Assembly: GCA_030038995.1 (NCBI GenBank)
Contig: JASHQS010000185.1
Span: 1-35,173, forward strand
DNA: 35,173 nt
From: Xanthobacteraceae bacterium
GTDB taxonomy: Bacteria; Pseudomonadota; Alphaproteobacteria; Rhizobiales; Xanthobacteraceae
Direction: 5' to 3'
The position numbers were made by a program, and so were the translations under genes. How positions within the stretch are numbered: position 1 is the stretch's first letter; every line of letters starts with the position of its first letter. Under the pieces are notes generated by a model. The model was given only the letters and a program-made list of their open reading frames with translations. It was not told the origin of the DNA and made no database searches. This document shows positions 25,795 to 33,143 of the stretch, one piece after another.

Positions 25795-26568
25795 ATGCCG
25801 ACTCCCTTACCCATTCGCCTCGGCGTCAACATCGACCACGTCGCCACGGTGCGCAATGCGCGCGGCGGCCGCCATCCCGATCCGGTCAAAGCCGCCGCGA
25901 TCGCGATAGCCGCCGGTGCCGACGGCATTACCGCGCATCTGCGCGAAGATCGCCGCCATATCGTCGACGACGATATTACGCGATTGAAGGAGCGTATCAC
26001 CAAGCCGCTCAACCTGGAGATGGCAGCGACCGCCGAAATGGTCGGCATCGCCAAAAAGCTGCGCCCGCATGCGGCCTGCATCGTGCCGGAGCGACGGACC
26101 GAACGCACCACCGAAGGCGGCCTCGACGCCGTCGGTCAGCGCAACGCGCTGCGCGCCGCGGTCGGCGAGCTCGCCTCCTGCGGCATCCGTGTGTCGCTGT
26201 TCATCGCTGCGGAACCGGGACAGATCGAAGCGGCGCGTGCCATCGGCGCGCCGGCCATCGAAATCCATACCGGCGCCTGGTGCAACGCCTTGGCGGCTCA
26301 AAACGAGGCCGCCGCCGCAGCCGAATTCGATCAGATCGTGCGCGGCGCTGCGCTCGCCAAGGGCATCGACCTTGAAGTCCACGCCGGTCACGGTCTCGAT
26401 TTCGCAACGGCCGAGGCCATCGCGGCGCTGCCGCAAATCGTCGAGCTCAATATCGGCCATTTCCTCATCGGCGAGGCGATCTTCGACGGGCTTGGCGCGG
26501 CGGTGCGCGACATGCGGGCGGCGATCGACCGCGGCCGCGTCAAAGCCAGCGCCGGGTCGGCGCGATGA
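25795..26568 (+). CDS. pdxJ: Pyridoxine 5'-phosphate synthase
   Basis: 257-residue TIM-barrel enzyme that condenses deoxyxylulose 5-phosphate with 1-amino-acetone 3-phosphate to form pyridoxine 5'-phosphate (DXP-dependent vitamin B6 route). Family motifs are [13 protein letters not shown] (12-24), HLREDRRHI (48-56), NLEMA with catalytic Glu near 75, VHAGHGL and [14 protein letters not shown]. The length is typical. Its TGA stop overlaps the acpS ATG by 4 bases (ATGA), showing translational coupling as in many proteobacteria. Confidence 0.95.
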   Translation: MPTPLPIRLGVNIDHVATVRNARGGRHPDPVKAAAIAIAAGADGITAHLREDRRHIVDDDITRLKERITKPLNLEMAATAEMVGIAKKLRPHAACIVPERRTERTTEGGLDAVGQRNALRAAVGELASCGIRVSLFIAAEPGQIEAARAIGAPAIEIHTGAWCNALAAQNEAAAAAEFDQIVRGAALAKGIDLEVHAGHGLDFATAEAIAALPQIVELNIGHFLIGEAIFDGLGAAVRDMRAAIDRGRVKASAGSAR

Positions 26569-27023
26569 TTCTCGGCATCGGCTCCGACATCGCCGACGTG
26601 CGCCGCATCGCCAAGGTGATCGAGCGCCACGGCGACCGCTTCATCGACCGCGTCTTTACCGCGGCCGAGCGCGAGCGCGCCGAGCGGCGGCGCAACCGCG
26701 TCGAGACCTATGCAAAACGCTTTGCCGCCAAGGAGGCGTGCGCCAAGGCCTTGGGCACGGGACTGCGCGCCGGCGTGTGGTGGCGCGACATGGGCGTGGT
26801 CAACCTGGCCTCGGGACGGCCAACCATGGTGCTGACCGGCGGCGCCAAGCGGCGGCTCGAGGCGATCACGCCGGCCGGCTATGAAGCGCGCATCGATATC
26901 ACCATCACCGACGAAGGTCCGATGGCGCATGCCTTCGTCATCATCTGGGCGCTCGCGGTCAGCCCGGCTGATCGTGACGGCCATACCACAGCGTCGCATC
27001 GCGCCCGCTCCGGCACCGGTTAA
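26565..27023 (+). CDS. acpS: Holo-[acyl-carrier-protein] synthase
   Basis: 152-residue enzyme that transfers 4'-phosphopantetheine from CoA to apo-ACP, activating fatty acid synthesis. It shows [12 protein letters not shown] with metal ligand D8 and [16 protein letters not shown] with E57. It is about 20 residues longer than usual; the extra Ser/Arg/Gly-rich tail after WALAVSPAD has no recognised role. It overlaps pdxJ by 4 bases and is followed by a 184-bp gap before lepB. Confidence 0.94.
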   Translation: MILGIGSDIADVRRIAKVIERHGDRFIDRVFTAAERERAERRRNRVETYAKRFAAKEACAKALGTGLRAGVWWRDMGVVNLASGRPTMVLTGGAKRRLEAITPAGYEARIDITITDEGPMAHAFVIIWALAVSPADRDGHTTASHRARSGTG

Positions 27024-27142
27024 AAGTTCGGCAGACGCCCAAGCGCTATCGTAAGGAGTTGAAATCTCTTGTAAAAAGTGGACAGGCGGGGCCGCGGCGA
27101 ATTCCCGCGCGCAATTGCGCCTGCCCCTCCCAGAGGCTACAA

Positions 27143-27177
27143 GGGCGCGGGCGTGGGGGCGCGTGGGGGCGTGCGGG
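27143..27177 (+). promoter_or_regulatory. G-quadruplex-type motif in lepB leader
   Basis: Five runs of three or more G (GGG, GGG, GGGGG, GGGGG, GGG) separated by 3-5 bases lie 30 bp before the lepB ATG on the coding strand. This fits the G3-N1-7 pattern for a quadruplex in DNA or in the mRNA leader. No function is shown by sequence alone. Confidence 0.45.
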
Positions 27178-27207
27178 CAGCGACGACAGATGCAGGACAA
27201 CAGGCGA

Positions 27208-27960
27208 ATGAGCGTGCAGACCGGAACCAAACGCAAGGAGGCGGGCTTTGCCGAGACGGTCCGCGTGGTCATCCACGCGCTGATCATCGCGCTCGTCATC
27301 CGGACTTTTCTGTTCCAGCCGTTCAATATTCCTTCCGGCTCGATGATCCCGACGCTGTTAGTCGGCGATTATCTGTTCGTCTCCAAATATTCGTACGGCT
27401 ATACCCATTACTCGTTGCCGTTCTCGCCGCCGCTGTTTTCCGGGCGCATTTTTGCATCGCAGCCGCAGCGCGGCGACGTCGTCGTGTTCCGGCTGCCGAA
27501 GGACGATTCGATCGACTACATCAAGCGGGTCGTCGGCCTGCCTGGCGACCACATTCAGGTGATCCACGGCGTGCTCAACATCAACGGCGTGCCGGTCAAG
27601 CGCGAGCGCGTGACGCAAGGCTGCGTTGCCCATGAGGAGTTGCCGCAGCCGGTCATGTGCTACCGTGAAACGCTGCCGAACGGCGTGAGCTACATCACCC
27701 ACGACTTCACCGACAACGGCTTTCTCGACAATACCGCGGTCTACACGGTGCCGCCCGGCGATTATTTCATGATGGGCGACAATCGCGACAACTCGACCGA
27801 CAGCCGGGTGCTCAGCGCGGTCGGCTATGTGCCGTTCGCGAATCTCATCGGCAGGGCGCAGGTCATCTTCTTCTCGATCAGCGGCGGCGCGCGCGCCTGG
27901 GAGATTTGGGATTGGCCGTGGGCGGTGCGCTGGAGTCGGATGTTTACGCTGGTGCGATGA
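27208..27960 (+). CDS. lepB: Signal peptidase I
   Basis: 250-residue inner-membrane serine protease that removes signal peptides from exported proteins. One N-terminal membrane helix spans ~17-36 (TVRVVIHALIIALVIRTFLF). The catalytic Ser45 is in IPSGSMIPTL and the Lys106 general base in YIKRVVGLPGD. The later GDYFMMGDNRDNSTDSR motif is characteristic. ATG 27208 is chosen because it places the helix correctly and follows AGGCGA; ATG 27190 is an alternative. The stop overlaps the rnc start (ATGA), and the lepB-rnc-era order is conserved in bacteria. Confidence 0.95.
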   Translation: MSVQTGTKRKEAGFAETVRVVIHALIIALVIRTFLFQPFNIPSGSMIPTLLVGDYLFVSKYSYGYTHYSLPFSPPLFSGRIFASQPQRGDVVVFRLPKDDSIDYIKRVVGLPGDHIQVIHGVLNINGVPVKRERVTQGCVAHEELPQPVMCYRETLPNGVSYITHDFTDNGFLDNTAVYTVPPGDYFMMGDNRDNSTDSRVLSAVGYVPFANLIGRAQVIFFSISGGARAWEIWDWPWAVRWSRMFTLVR

Positions 27961-28781
27961 GCCGCCGCCGCAAGACAACGAGCGCGGCCGCACCGCAAGA
28001 GCAGGAGCCGGCCGCGGCCGATGATGGCGCCGAGCAGGCGCAGGAGCAGGGGGACGGCCGGAAACAATCGCGACGCAGCCGCCGCATCGCCTCCGTCCTG
28101 GAAAATCGCATCGGCTACCGCTTCGCCGATTCGGCGCTGCTCACCGTCGCGCTCACCCATATCTCGGCGCTGAAAGGCCCGCGCAACCGCGCCGGCTCGT
28201 ATCAGCGCCTGGAATTTCTCGGCGACCATGTGCTGGGCCTGGTCATCTCCGACATGCTGTTCCGCAGCTTTCCCAAGGCCGACGAGGGCGAGCTGTCGCG
28301 CCGGCTCGCCGATCTGGTACGCAAGGAGACTTGCGCCGAAATCGCGGTTTCGATCGAGCTCGGCGCCGCCATCAAGCTCGGCTCCTCGGAAGTCAACGCC
28401 GGCGCCCGCAAGCGCCCGGCAATCCTGGCCGACGTCTGCGAGGCGCTGATCGGCGCGGTCTATCTCGACGGCGGCTATGCGGCGGCGGCGGCGCTGGTGG
28501 AACGACTATGGCAGGAGCGCATGCGGGCAACCGCGCAGCCGCTGCGCGATCCCAAGACGGTGCTGCAGGAATGGGCGCAGGCGCGCGGCCTGCCGACGCC
28601 CGCATACCGCGAAGTGGCGCGCTCCGGCCCCGATCACAGCCCGGAATTCCGCGTTGCGGTGCAGCTGCCGAATTTTGCCCCGGCCGAAGGATTGGGCCGC
28701 TCCAAGCGCGCCGCCGAACAGGCCGCCGCCGCCGCCATGCTCACGCGCGAGGGCGTCAAGACCCGCCGCCTCAATGCCTGA
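27957..28781 (+). CDS. rnc: Ribonuclease III
   Basis: 274-residue double-strand-specific endoribonuclease that processes rRNA and mRNA. The signature RLEFLGDHVLG (84-94) supplies E86 and D90; DVCEALIGAVYLDGG supplies D159 and E162. These are the four metal-site acids. The C-terminal double-stranded-RNA-binding domain covers ~200-270 (DPKTVLQEWAQARG to AAEQAAAAAML). A Gln/Ala/Arg-rich tail of about 45 residues precedes the catalytic domain, longer than in E. coli. It overlaps lepB by 4 bases at its start and era by 8 bases at its end. Confidence 0.95.
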   Translation: MSRRRKTTSAAAPQEQEPAAADDGAEQAQEQGDGRKQSRRSRRIASVLENRIGYRFADSALLTVALTHISALKGPRNRAGSYQRLEFLGDHVLGLVISDMLFRSFPKADEGELSRRLADLVRKETCAEIAVSIELGAAIKLGSSEVNAGARKRPAILADVCEALIGAVYLDGGYAAAAALVERLWQERMRATAQPLRDPKTVLQEWAQARGLPTPAYREVARSGPDHSPEFRVAVQLPNFAPAEGLGRSKRAAEQAAAAAMLTREGVKTRRLNA

Positions 28782-29724
28782 GCCCGAGTCGCCGCAAGCC
28801 GCGGCGCCACCAATCCGGGCGGCGCCCGATACGAGGTGCGGTTTCGTGGCGTTGATCGGCGCGCCGAACGTGGGCAAATCCACGCTCATCAACGCGCTGG
28901 TCGGCGCCAAAATCTCGATCGTCACGCCCAAGGTACAGACCACGCGCACGCTCATTCGCGGCATCGCCTGCGCGGGGTCGGCGCAGCTGATCTTGGTCGA
29001 TACGCCGGGGATTTTTCCGCCGCAGCGGCGGCTCGACCGCGCCATGGTCGGCACCGCCTGGGGCAGCGCCCAGGACGCCGATATCGTCGCCTTGCTGGTC
29101 GATGCCCGCAAAGGCCTCAAGGATGATGATGCGGCGATCGTGCGCGGGCTTGCCGACGTGCGCGGCCGCGCCAAGGTGCTGGCGCTCAACAAGATCGATG
29201 TCGTAGCCAAGCCGGATCTCCTTAAGCTCGCGCGGACGCTCAACGCGCGCGTCGCCTTCGCGGCAACGTTCATGGTCTCGGCGCTGTCCGGTGACGGCGT
29301 CGACGACTTGAAGAAATGGCTCGCTGCGCACGTGCCGCCCGGCCCGTGGCTATACCCTGAGGATCAGATCTCGGACGCGCCGCTGCGCCGGCTCGCCGCC
29401 GAGATCACGCGTGAAAAACTTTATCTGCGGCTGCATCAGGAATTGCCGTATCAGTCGACGGTGGAAACCGAGCTCTGGAAGGACTTGCCGGACGGCGCGG
29501 TGCGCATCGAGCAGACCATCTATGTCGAGCGCGACAGCCAGCGCAAAATCGTGCTCGGCAAGGGCGGCCGCAGCATCAAGGCGATCGGCGCCGCAGCGCG
29601 CGCCGAGATCGCCGCAGCCATCGAGCAGCCGGTGCACCTGTTCCTCCTCGTCAAGGTGCGCCAGGGCTGGGGCGACGATCCGGAGCGCTACCGGCAGATC
29701 GGCCTGGAATTTCCGCGCGAATGA
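28774..29724 (+). CDS. era: GTPase Era
   Basis: 316-residue GTPase that binds 16S rRNA and helps mature the 30S subunit. The G1 loop is GAPNVGKS (29-36), the G2 Thr is in VQTTR, G3 is DTPG (76-79) and G4 is NKID (139-142). The C-terminal KH domain contains VLGKGGRSIKAIG. ATG 28774 overlaps the end of rnc by 8 bases, with no clear ribosome-binding site, so translation is probably coupled. The ~20-residue N-terminal tail is Pro/Ala-rich. Confidence 0.95.
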   Translation: MPEPESPQAAAPPIRAAPDTRCGFVALIGAPNVGKSTLINALVGAKISIVTPKVQTTRTLIRGIACAGSAQLILVDTPGIFPPQRRLDRAMVGTAWGSAQDADIVALLVDARKGLKDDDAAIVRGLADVRGRAKVLALNKIDVVAKPDLLKLARTLNARVAFAATFMVSALSGDGVDDLKKWLAAHVPPGPWLYPEDQISDAPLRRLAAEITREKLYLRLHQELPYQSTVETELWKDLPDGAVRIEQTIYVERDSQRKIVLGKGGRSIKAIGAAARAEIAAAIEQPVHLFLLVKVRQGWGDDPERYRQIGLEFPRE

Positions 29725-29728
29725 GACA

Positions 29729-29761
29729 TAGCCGGGATTGCGCGCCACGCGATCCGGGCTA
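29729..29761. repeat. Imperfect 33-bp palindrome after era
   Basis: TAGCCGGGATTGCGCG (29729-29744) is matched by an inverted arm ending CGCGATCCGGGCTA (29748-29761), only 5 bp after the era stop. There is no T-run, so it is more like a short dispersed palindrome than a classical terminator. Confidence 0.55.
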
Positions 29762-29890
29762 CGCCGCGCGTGTTTGACGCTGTGGTCGAACTGCGGTGAA
29801 ATCTTCGCGCTTCGGGGGCGTCGCAGGTTCAAGCAACGCAAAATCGGCCCGCGCCTTGCGACAGGCGCGCAAAACAGAGCGAGTCCCATC

Positions 29891-30970
29891 ATGAAGAGCG
29901 GCTTTCGTATCCTGCTCGGGTTGTCCTGTCTTTCGGCGTCGATGATCCCAGGCGCCGCGATGGCACAGGCGCAACTTCCCGTCCTGCACACCAACCAGGC
30001 CTATGTGGAGGAGGCGACGCGGCCCTGCTCGCTCGACGTCAAGGACCCGAAGGCGGTGTTCGCCTTCGTGTTCAACAGCCTTCCCGATCACGTCAAAGTC
30101 TATCCGACCGAGAACTATTACTATTACACGTTCATCTGCAACGGCGTGCCTTACGACGGCAACATCAGGCTCGATGCCGGCAACCGCGACGAGGGCAAGG
30201 TGATCTTCGCCTATTCGGAGGATTTGGAAGGCTGGCGCGGCGATACCCCGGAAAACCACATCATCCTCGACACCTCGGACGGCGTACAGCTGGAGAAGGT
30301 CGAGCCCCTGGTTTACCGCATGACCTATCAGGGCAAGAGCGTGGTGTTTGCGCTCAACGACCTGTCCGATGTGAAGCCGCCGCCGAGCGCGCTGGCGCCG
30401 GACGAGGAGTACATCGGCCCGTCATTCGACGAATCCGCGATCCGCTTCTTCCTGGTGTTCGACAAAAAGCTGAAAATTTTCCACTTCATCCTTGACGAAA
30501 CGATCAAAGTTGCCGATCAGCTCGAGCCGAGCCCGCGGACCGGCCGCATTCTGATCGGCAAACGCACCGGCTTTGCCTTCTATCGCGATTACCTGCGCGA
30601 TCGCAAAATCATGATCGGGGCTTACAAGCCGAACATGCTGACCAATACCTGGTTCGACGGGCCGTTCGATCAACTGCCGGATAATTTCATTCAAGGCGAG
30701 GCGCTGCGCGATGCCTTGATCGCCAACAGCCCCGACCTCAAGGGCCGCATCGACCGTTTCGGCGGTTTCCCGGGCGGCGCCGAGCGCATGGCCGTCGATC
30801 CCTATCTGCCGTATAGCTCGGTACCGGATCTCTACATCTTCGACCGGTGCGCGACCGCACGGCAGCACAGCCCGAGCTATTATCTATGCTTCGCGCTCGA
30901 TTACGATCGCGCCGGCCGTCCGTATCTCGAAGCCTATGGTCCGAAACAACCGCATGGCGCCCGCCGGTAG
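29891..30970 (+). CDS. Secreted protein of unknown function
   Basis: 359-residue protein with a signal peptide: a positive start, hydrophobic ILLGLSCLSASMIP, and a likely cut after AMA (23-25). The mature part is rich in aromatic residues (ENYYYYTFICNG, RIDRFGGFPGG) and has a few Cys that may pair in the periplasm. I recognise no domain. The ATG at 29891 is chosen because it gives the signal peptide; GAGCGAG is a weak ribosome-binding site. It lies 166 bp after era on the same strand. Confidence 0.75.
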   Translation: MKSGFRILLGLSCLSASMIPGAAMAQAQLPVLHTNQAYVEEATRPCSLDVKDPKAVFAFVFNSLPDHVKVYPTENYYYYTFICNGVPYDGNIRLDAGNRDEGKVIFAYSEDLEGWRGDTPENHIILDTSDGVQLEKVEPLVYRMTYQGKSVVFALNDLSDVKPPPSALAPDEEYIGPSFDESAIRFFLVFDKKLKIFHFILDETIKVADQLEPSPRTGRILIGKRTGFAFYRDYLRDRKIMIGAYKPNMLTNTWFDGPFDQLPDNFIQGEALRDALIANSPDLKGRIDRFGGFPGGAERMAVDPYLPYSSVPDLYIFDRCATARQHSPSYYLCFALDYDRAGRPYLEAYGPKQPHGARR

Positions 30971-31002
30971 CCCGATCGCTGCGCCGCCGCGATAAAATGA
31001 AA

Positions 31003-31028
31003 GGGCCCGGCCAGGCCTGGCCGGGCCC
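31003..31028 (-). terminator. Perfect 26-bp palindrome downstream of small secreted gene 1
   Basis: GGGCCCGGCCAG-GC-CTGGCCGGGCCC is a perfect palindrome 21 bp past the stop at 31050. On the minus strand it is followed by CCTTTCATTTTATC, a T-rich tract, so it fits an intrinsic terminator for that gene. It could also stop transcription from the convergent secreted-protein gene ending at 30970. Confidence 0.7.
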
Positions 31029-31049
31029 CGTCAAACACGTCAGACGCTG

Positions 31050-31298
31050 TTAGCACCACCACCAGCGGCTCATCGGGCCGTGGCAGCGGCGGCGATGCGG
31101 GCCACGCCAACGGCTGCCCCAGCGCCAGTGACCGCCCCAACGGCTGCCCCAACGCCAGTGCTGGACATGGATCATGGGACTGTTCACCGTCGCGGCCTGC
31201 TTGAGCGCCGTGTTGTTGACCGGGGCTGCCGAGCCGGCCGATACGCCGACGAAGCCGATCCCGGCGGCAAGCAATGTAGCAATGACGATTTTACGCAT
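31050..31298 (-). CDS. Small secreted Trp/Arg/His-rich protein 1
   Basis: 82 residues. The signal peptide is MRKIVIATLLAAGIGFVGVSAGSAA, with a likely cut at SAA-PV. The mature part has a tandem repeat WRWGSRWGGH-WRWGSRWRG and ends RWWWC. AGAGGAGG at 8 bases before the ATG at 31298 is a strong ribosome-binding site, which fixes the start. It is paralogous to the gene at 31587-31784: the signal peptide and the PVxxTALKQ-AT start of the mature part are nearly the same. Function unknown; such proteins are common in Rhizobiales. Confidence 0.8.
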   Translation of the reverse strand: MRKIVIATLLAAGIGFVGVSAGSAAPVNNTALKQAATVNSPMIHVQHWRWGSRWGGHWRWGSRWRGPHRRRCHGPMSRWWWC

Positions 31299-31537
31299 GC
31301 GCTTTTCCTCCTCTGCCCGAACGGGCAAACGTTATAACTATTGAGCCTCAGAGAGAGTTCCTTCAGAGAGGGCTCTAAGCGTGCGGAATCTATCCGCGAA
31401 CAGGCCAGCCGGCCAGGGGCAATCCAGTATCTTGATGGACGTCGCAGGTTGATGAACGGCAGATGAACGGCGCATTTTGATAATGGCGGATGAACAGCAA
31501 ATGTCTGACGGTGCTCGAAAAGCGCGCCGGACAGCGT

Positions 31538-31564
31538 AGGGCCCGGCGTCAGCCGCCGGGCCCT
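31538..31564 (-). terminator. Perfect hairpin downstream of small secreted gene 2
   Basis: AGGGCCCGGCG (31538-31548), a 5-nt loop and CGCCGGGCCCT (31554-31564) form a perfect 11-bp stem, 22 bp past the stop of the gene at 31587-31784. No T-run follows on the minus strand. The stem shares GGGCCCGGC with the hairpin after the paralogue. Confidence 0.55.
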
Positions 31565-31586
31565 GAATAGATCGTCGCGGCGGCAA

Positions 31587-31784
31587 TTACCGGCACCACC
31601 ACCAGCGGCTGCGCCAGCCATGGCAGCGGTGGTGATGGCGCCACCATCGCACTTGGATCGTTGCCTCGCTCTTGGTGGCGATTTGCTTGAGCGCGGTGCC
31701 GCTGACCGGCGCGGCCGATGCCGCCGAGGCACCGACCAATCCGATCCCGGCGGCAATCAACGTAGCAATCACGATTTTACGCAT
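31587..31784 (-). CDS. Small secreted Trp/His-rich protein 2
   Basis: 65 residues. The signal peptide MRKIVIATLIAAGIGLVGASAASAA is almost identical to that of protein 1, followed by PVSGTALKQIAT and a short mature end RWWRHHHRCHGWRSRWWWCR. It lacks the WRWGSRW repeat of protein 1. GGGAGAGG precedes the ATG at 31784. Tandem duplication followed by divergence of the C-terminus is the simplest reading. Function unknown; the His/Cys content could bind metal. Confidence 0.78.
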   Translation of the reverse strand: MRKIVIATLIAAGIGLVGASAASAAPVSGTALKQIATKSEATIQVRWWRHHHRCHGWRSRWWWCR

Positions 31785-31960
31785 TCGCCTCTCCCTTTTT
31801 CTGCCCTTCGATCCGCGGCGCAGGCGCGCGGCAACGGGGCGTTCGAAGCGTCGCGAGGTTAACGCCGAATCGGCGCGTCGGCTAGTATTTGCGACGCCAT
31901 AGGCGCCTCGAATTCTTCGTGGGGCTGATAACTCTCGGTCAGCCGCGCTACATAAAGCCC

Positions 31961-32704
31961 ATGCAATGGACCGACGAAGGCATCGTGCTCGGCGTCAAGC
32001 GGCACGGCGAGACCAGCGTCATCCTCGAATTGATGACGCTCGAACGCGGCCGGCATCTCGGCTTGGTGCGCGGCGGCGCCGGCACGCGGCTGCGCGGCGT
32101 ATTGCAACCGGGCAACTTGCTGCGCGCCACCTGGCGGGCGCGGCTCGACGAGCATCTCGGCCATTACGCGGTCGAGGGTCTCAACCTGCGCGCCGCCGGT
32201 CTGCTTGGCGCCGCGCACGCGGTTCACGGCGTGACATACCTCGCCGAATTGTGCCGGCTCCTCGCCGAGCGCGAGCCGCATGGGCGGGTGTTTGCGGCTT
32301 TGCAGGCGATTCTCGACGGCATCGACGATCCGCCCGCCGCCGCGACGCTGATCGCGCGCTTCGAACTGAAACTCCTCGCCGAGCTTGGCTTCGGCCTCGA
32401 TCTGACCTGCTGCGCCGCAACCGGGACGACCGCCGATCTCGCCTATGTGTCGCCGCGCTCGGGCCGCGCGGTCTCGCGCGCGGCCGGCCACGATTATCGC
32501 GACAAGCTGCTGCGGCTGCCGGATTTTTTGCAGTCCGATGCCGGCGCACCCGGCGCGGCCGACCTGAGCGATGCCTTCGCGCTCACGGGCTTTTTTCTCG
32601 AGCGGCACGCCTTCGCGCCGCGCGGCATGGCGCTGCCGGCGGCGCGTGCGCGTTTTTTGGCTGCGGTCATGCGCGCGCGGCCGCAAGCCGTTGCGCCGGC
32701 GTGA
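31961..32704 (+). CDS. recO: DNA repair protein RecO
   Basis: 247-residue recombination mediator that, with RecR, loads RecA on SSB-coated single-stranded DNA. The N-terminal OB fold starts [26 protein letters not shown], the family signature, followed by [19 protein letters not shown]. The helical C-terminal part includes [23 protein letters not shown], the position where other RecO proteins have zinc cysteines; only part of that set is present. ATG 31961 gives the canonical start; upstream sequence is a weak ribosome-binding site. It lies convergent to the small secreted gene at 32729. Confidence 0.93.
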   Translation: MQWTDEGIVLGVKRHGETSVILELMTLERGRHLGLVRGGAGTRLRGVLQPGNLLRATWRARLDEHLGHYAVEGLNLRAAGLLGAAHAVHGVTYLAELCRLLAEREPHGRVFAALQAILDGIDDPPAAATLIARFELKLLAELGFGLDLTCCAATGTTADLAYVSPRSGRAVSRAAGHDYRDKLLRLPDFLQSDAGAPGAADLSDAFALTGFFLERHAFAPRGMALPAARARFLAAVMRARPQAVAPA

Positions 32705-32728
32705 CCACCGCAGCGGCGCTATCTCCTC

Positions 32729-33046
32729 TTAAGGATCGCGGCGCCGGCGGTGATGCGCGCGCCAGTGGTGCAGCCAAGGCGGATGCCATTTGCGGGCCCA
32801 TACATTGGCGGCGACGAGATGCGGCTCGGGGCTGCCCCAAAAATTCGGCTTGAGCACCACCCAGGGGTCGTCCCAGATCGGCCGGTGATCCCATTGCCAG
32901 TAGCGTCGGTGCGGCCAATCCCGCACGCATTCGCAGTGCGTGGCGCGTGGCACAGCATATCCGGCGGCGAGGGCCTTTTCGGCGGCGGGCGCCGCAGCGG
33001 AGAACACCAGACTTAGCGTCAAAGCGGCCAATGCAGCGGTGCGCAT
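32729..33046 (-). CDS. Small secreted Trp/His/Arg-rich protein 3
   Basis: 105 residues. The signal peptide MRTAALAALTLSLVFSAAAPAAEKA is followed by a mature part with many Trp and Pro (HRRYWQWDHRPIWDDPW, PPWLHHWRAHHRRRRDP) and one CEC. GGGAGAGGCG before the ATG at 33046 is the same ribosome-binding context as in small secreted protein 2. Sequence similarity to proteins 1 and 2 is otherwise low. It is divergent from parC with a 97-bp gap. Function unknown. Confidence 0.7.
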   Translation of the reverse strand: MRTAALAALTLSLVFSAAAPAAEKALAAGYAVPRATHCECVRDWPHRRYWQWDHRPIWDDPWVVLKPNFWGSPEPHLVAANVWARKWHPPWLHHWRAHHRRRRDP

Positions 33047-33143
33047 ACGCCTCTCCCTACGAACTCGGCGGATTGTAGCCCATTGCGGCGCCGCGTCCAT
33101 GGTGCGCCTTGTTCGGTGGGCGTAACCGCGCTAGCTCGGCGTT

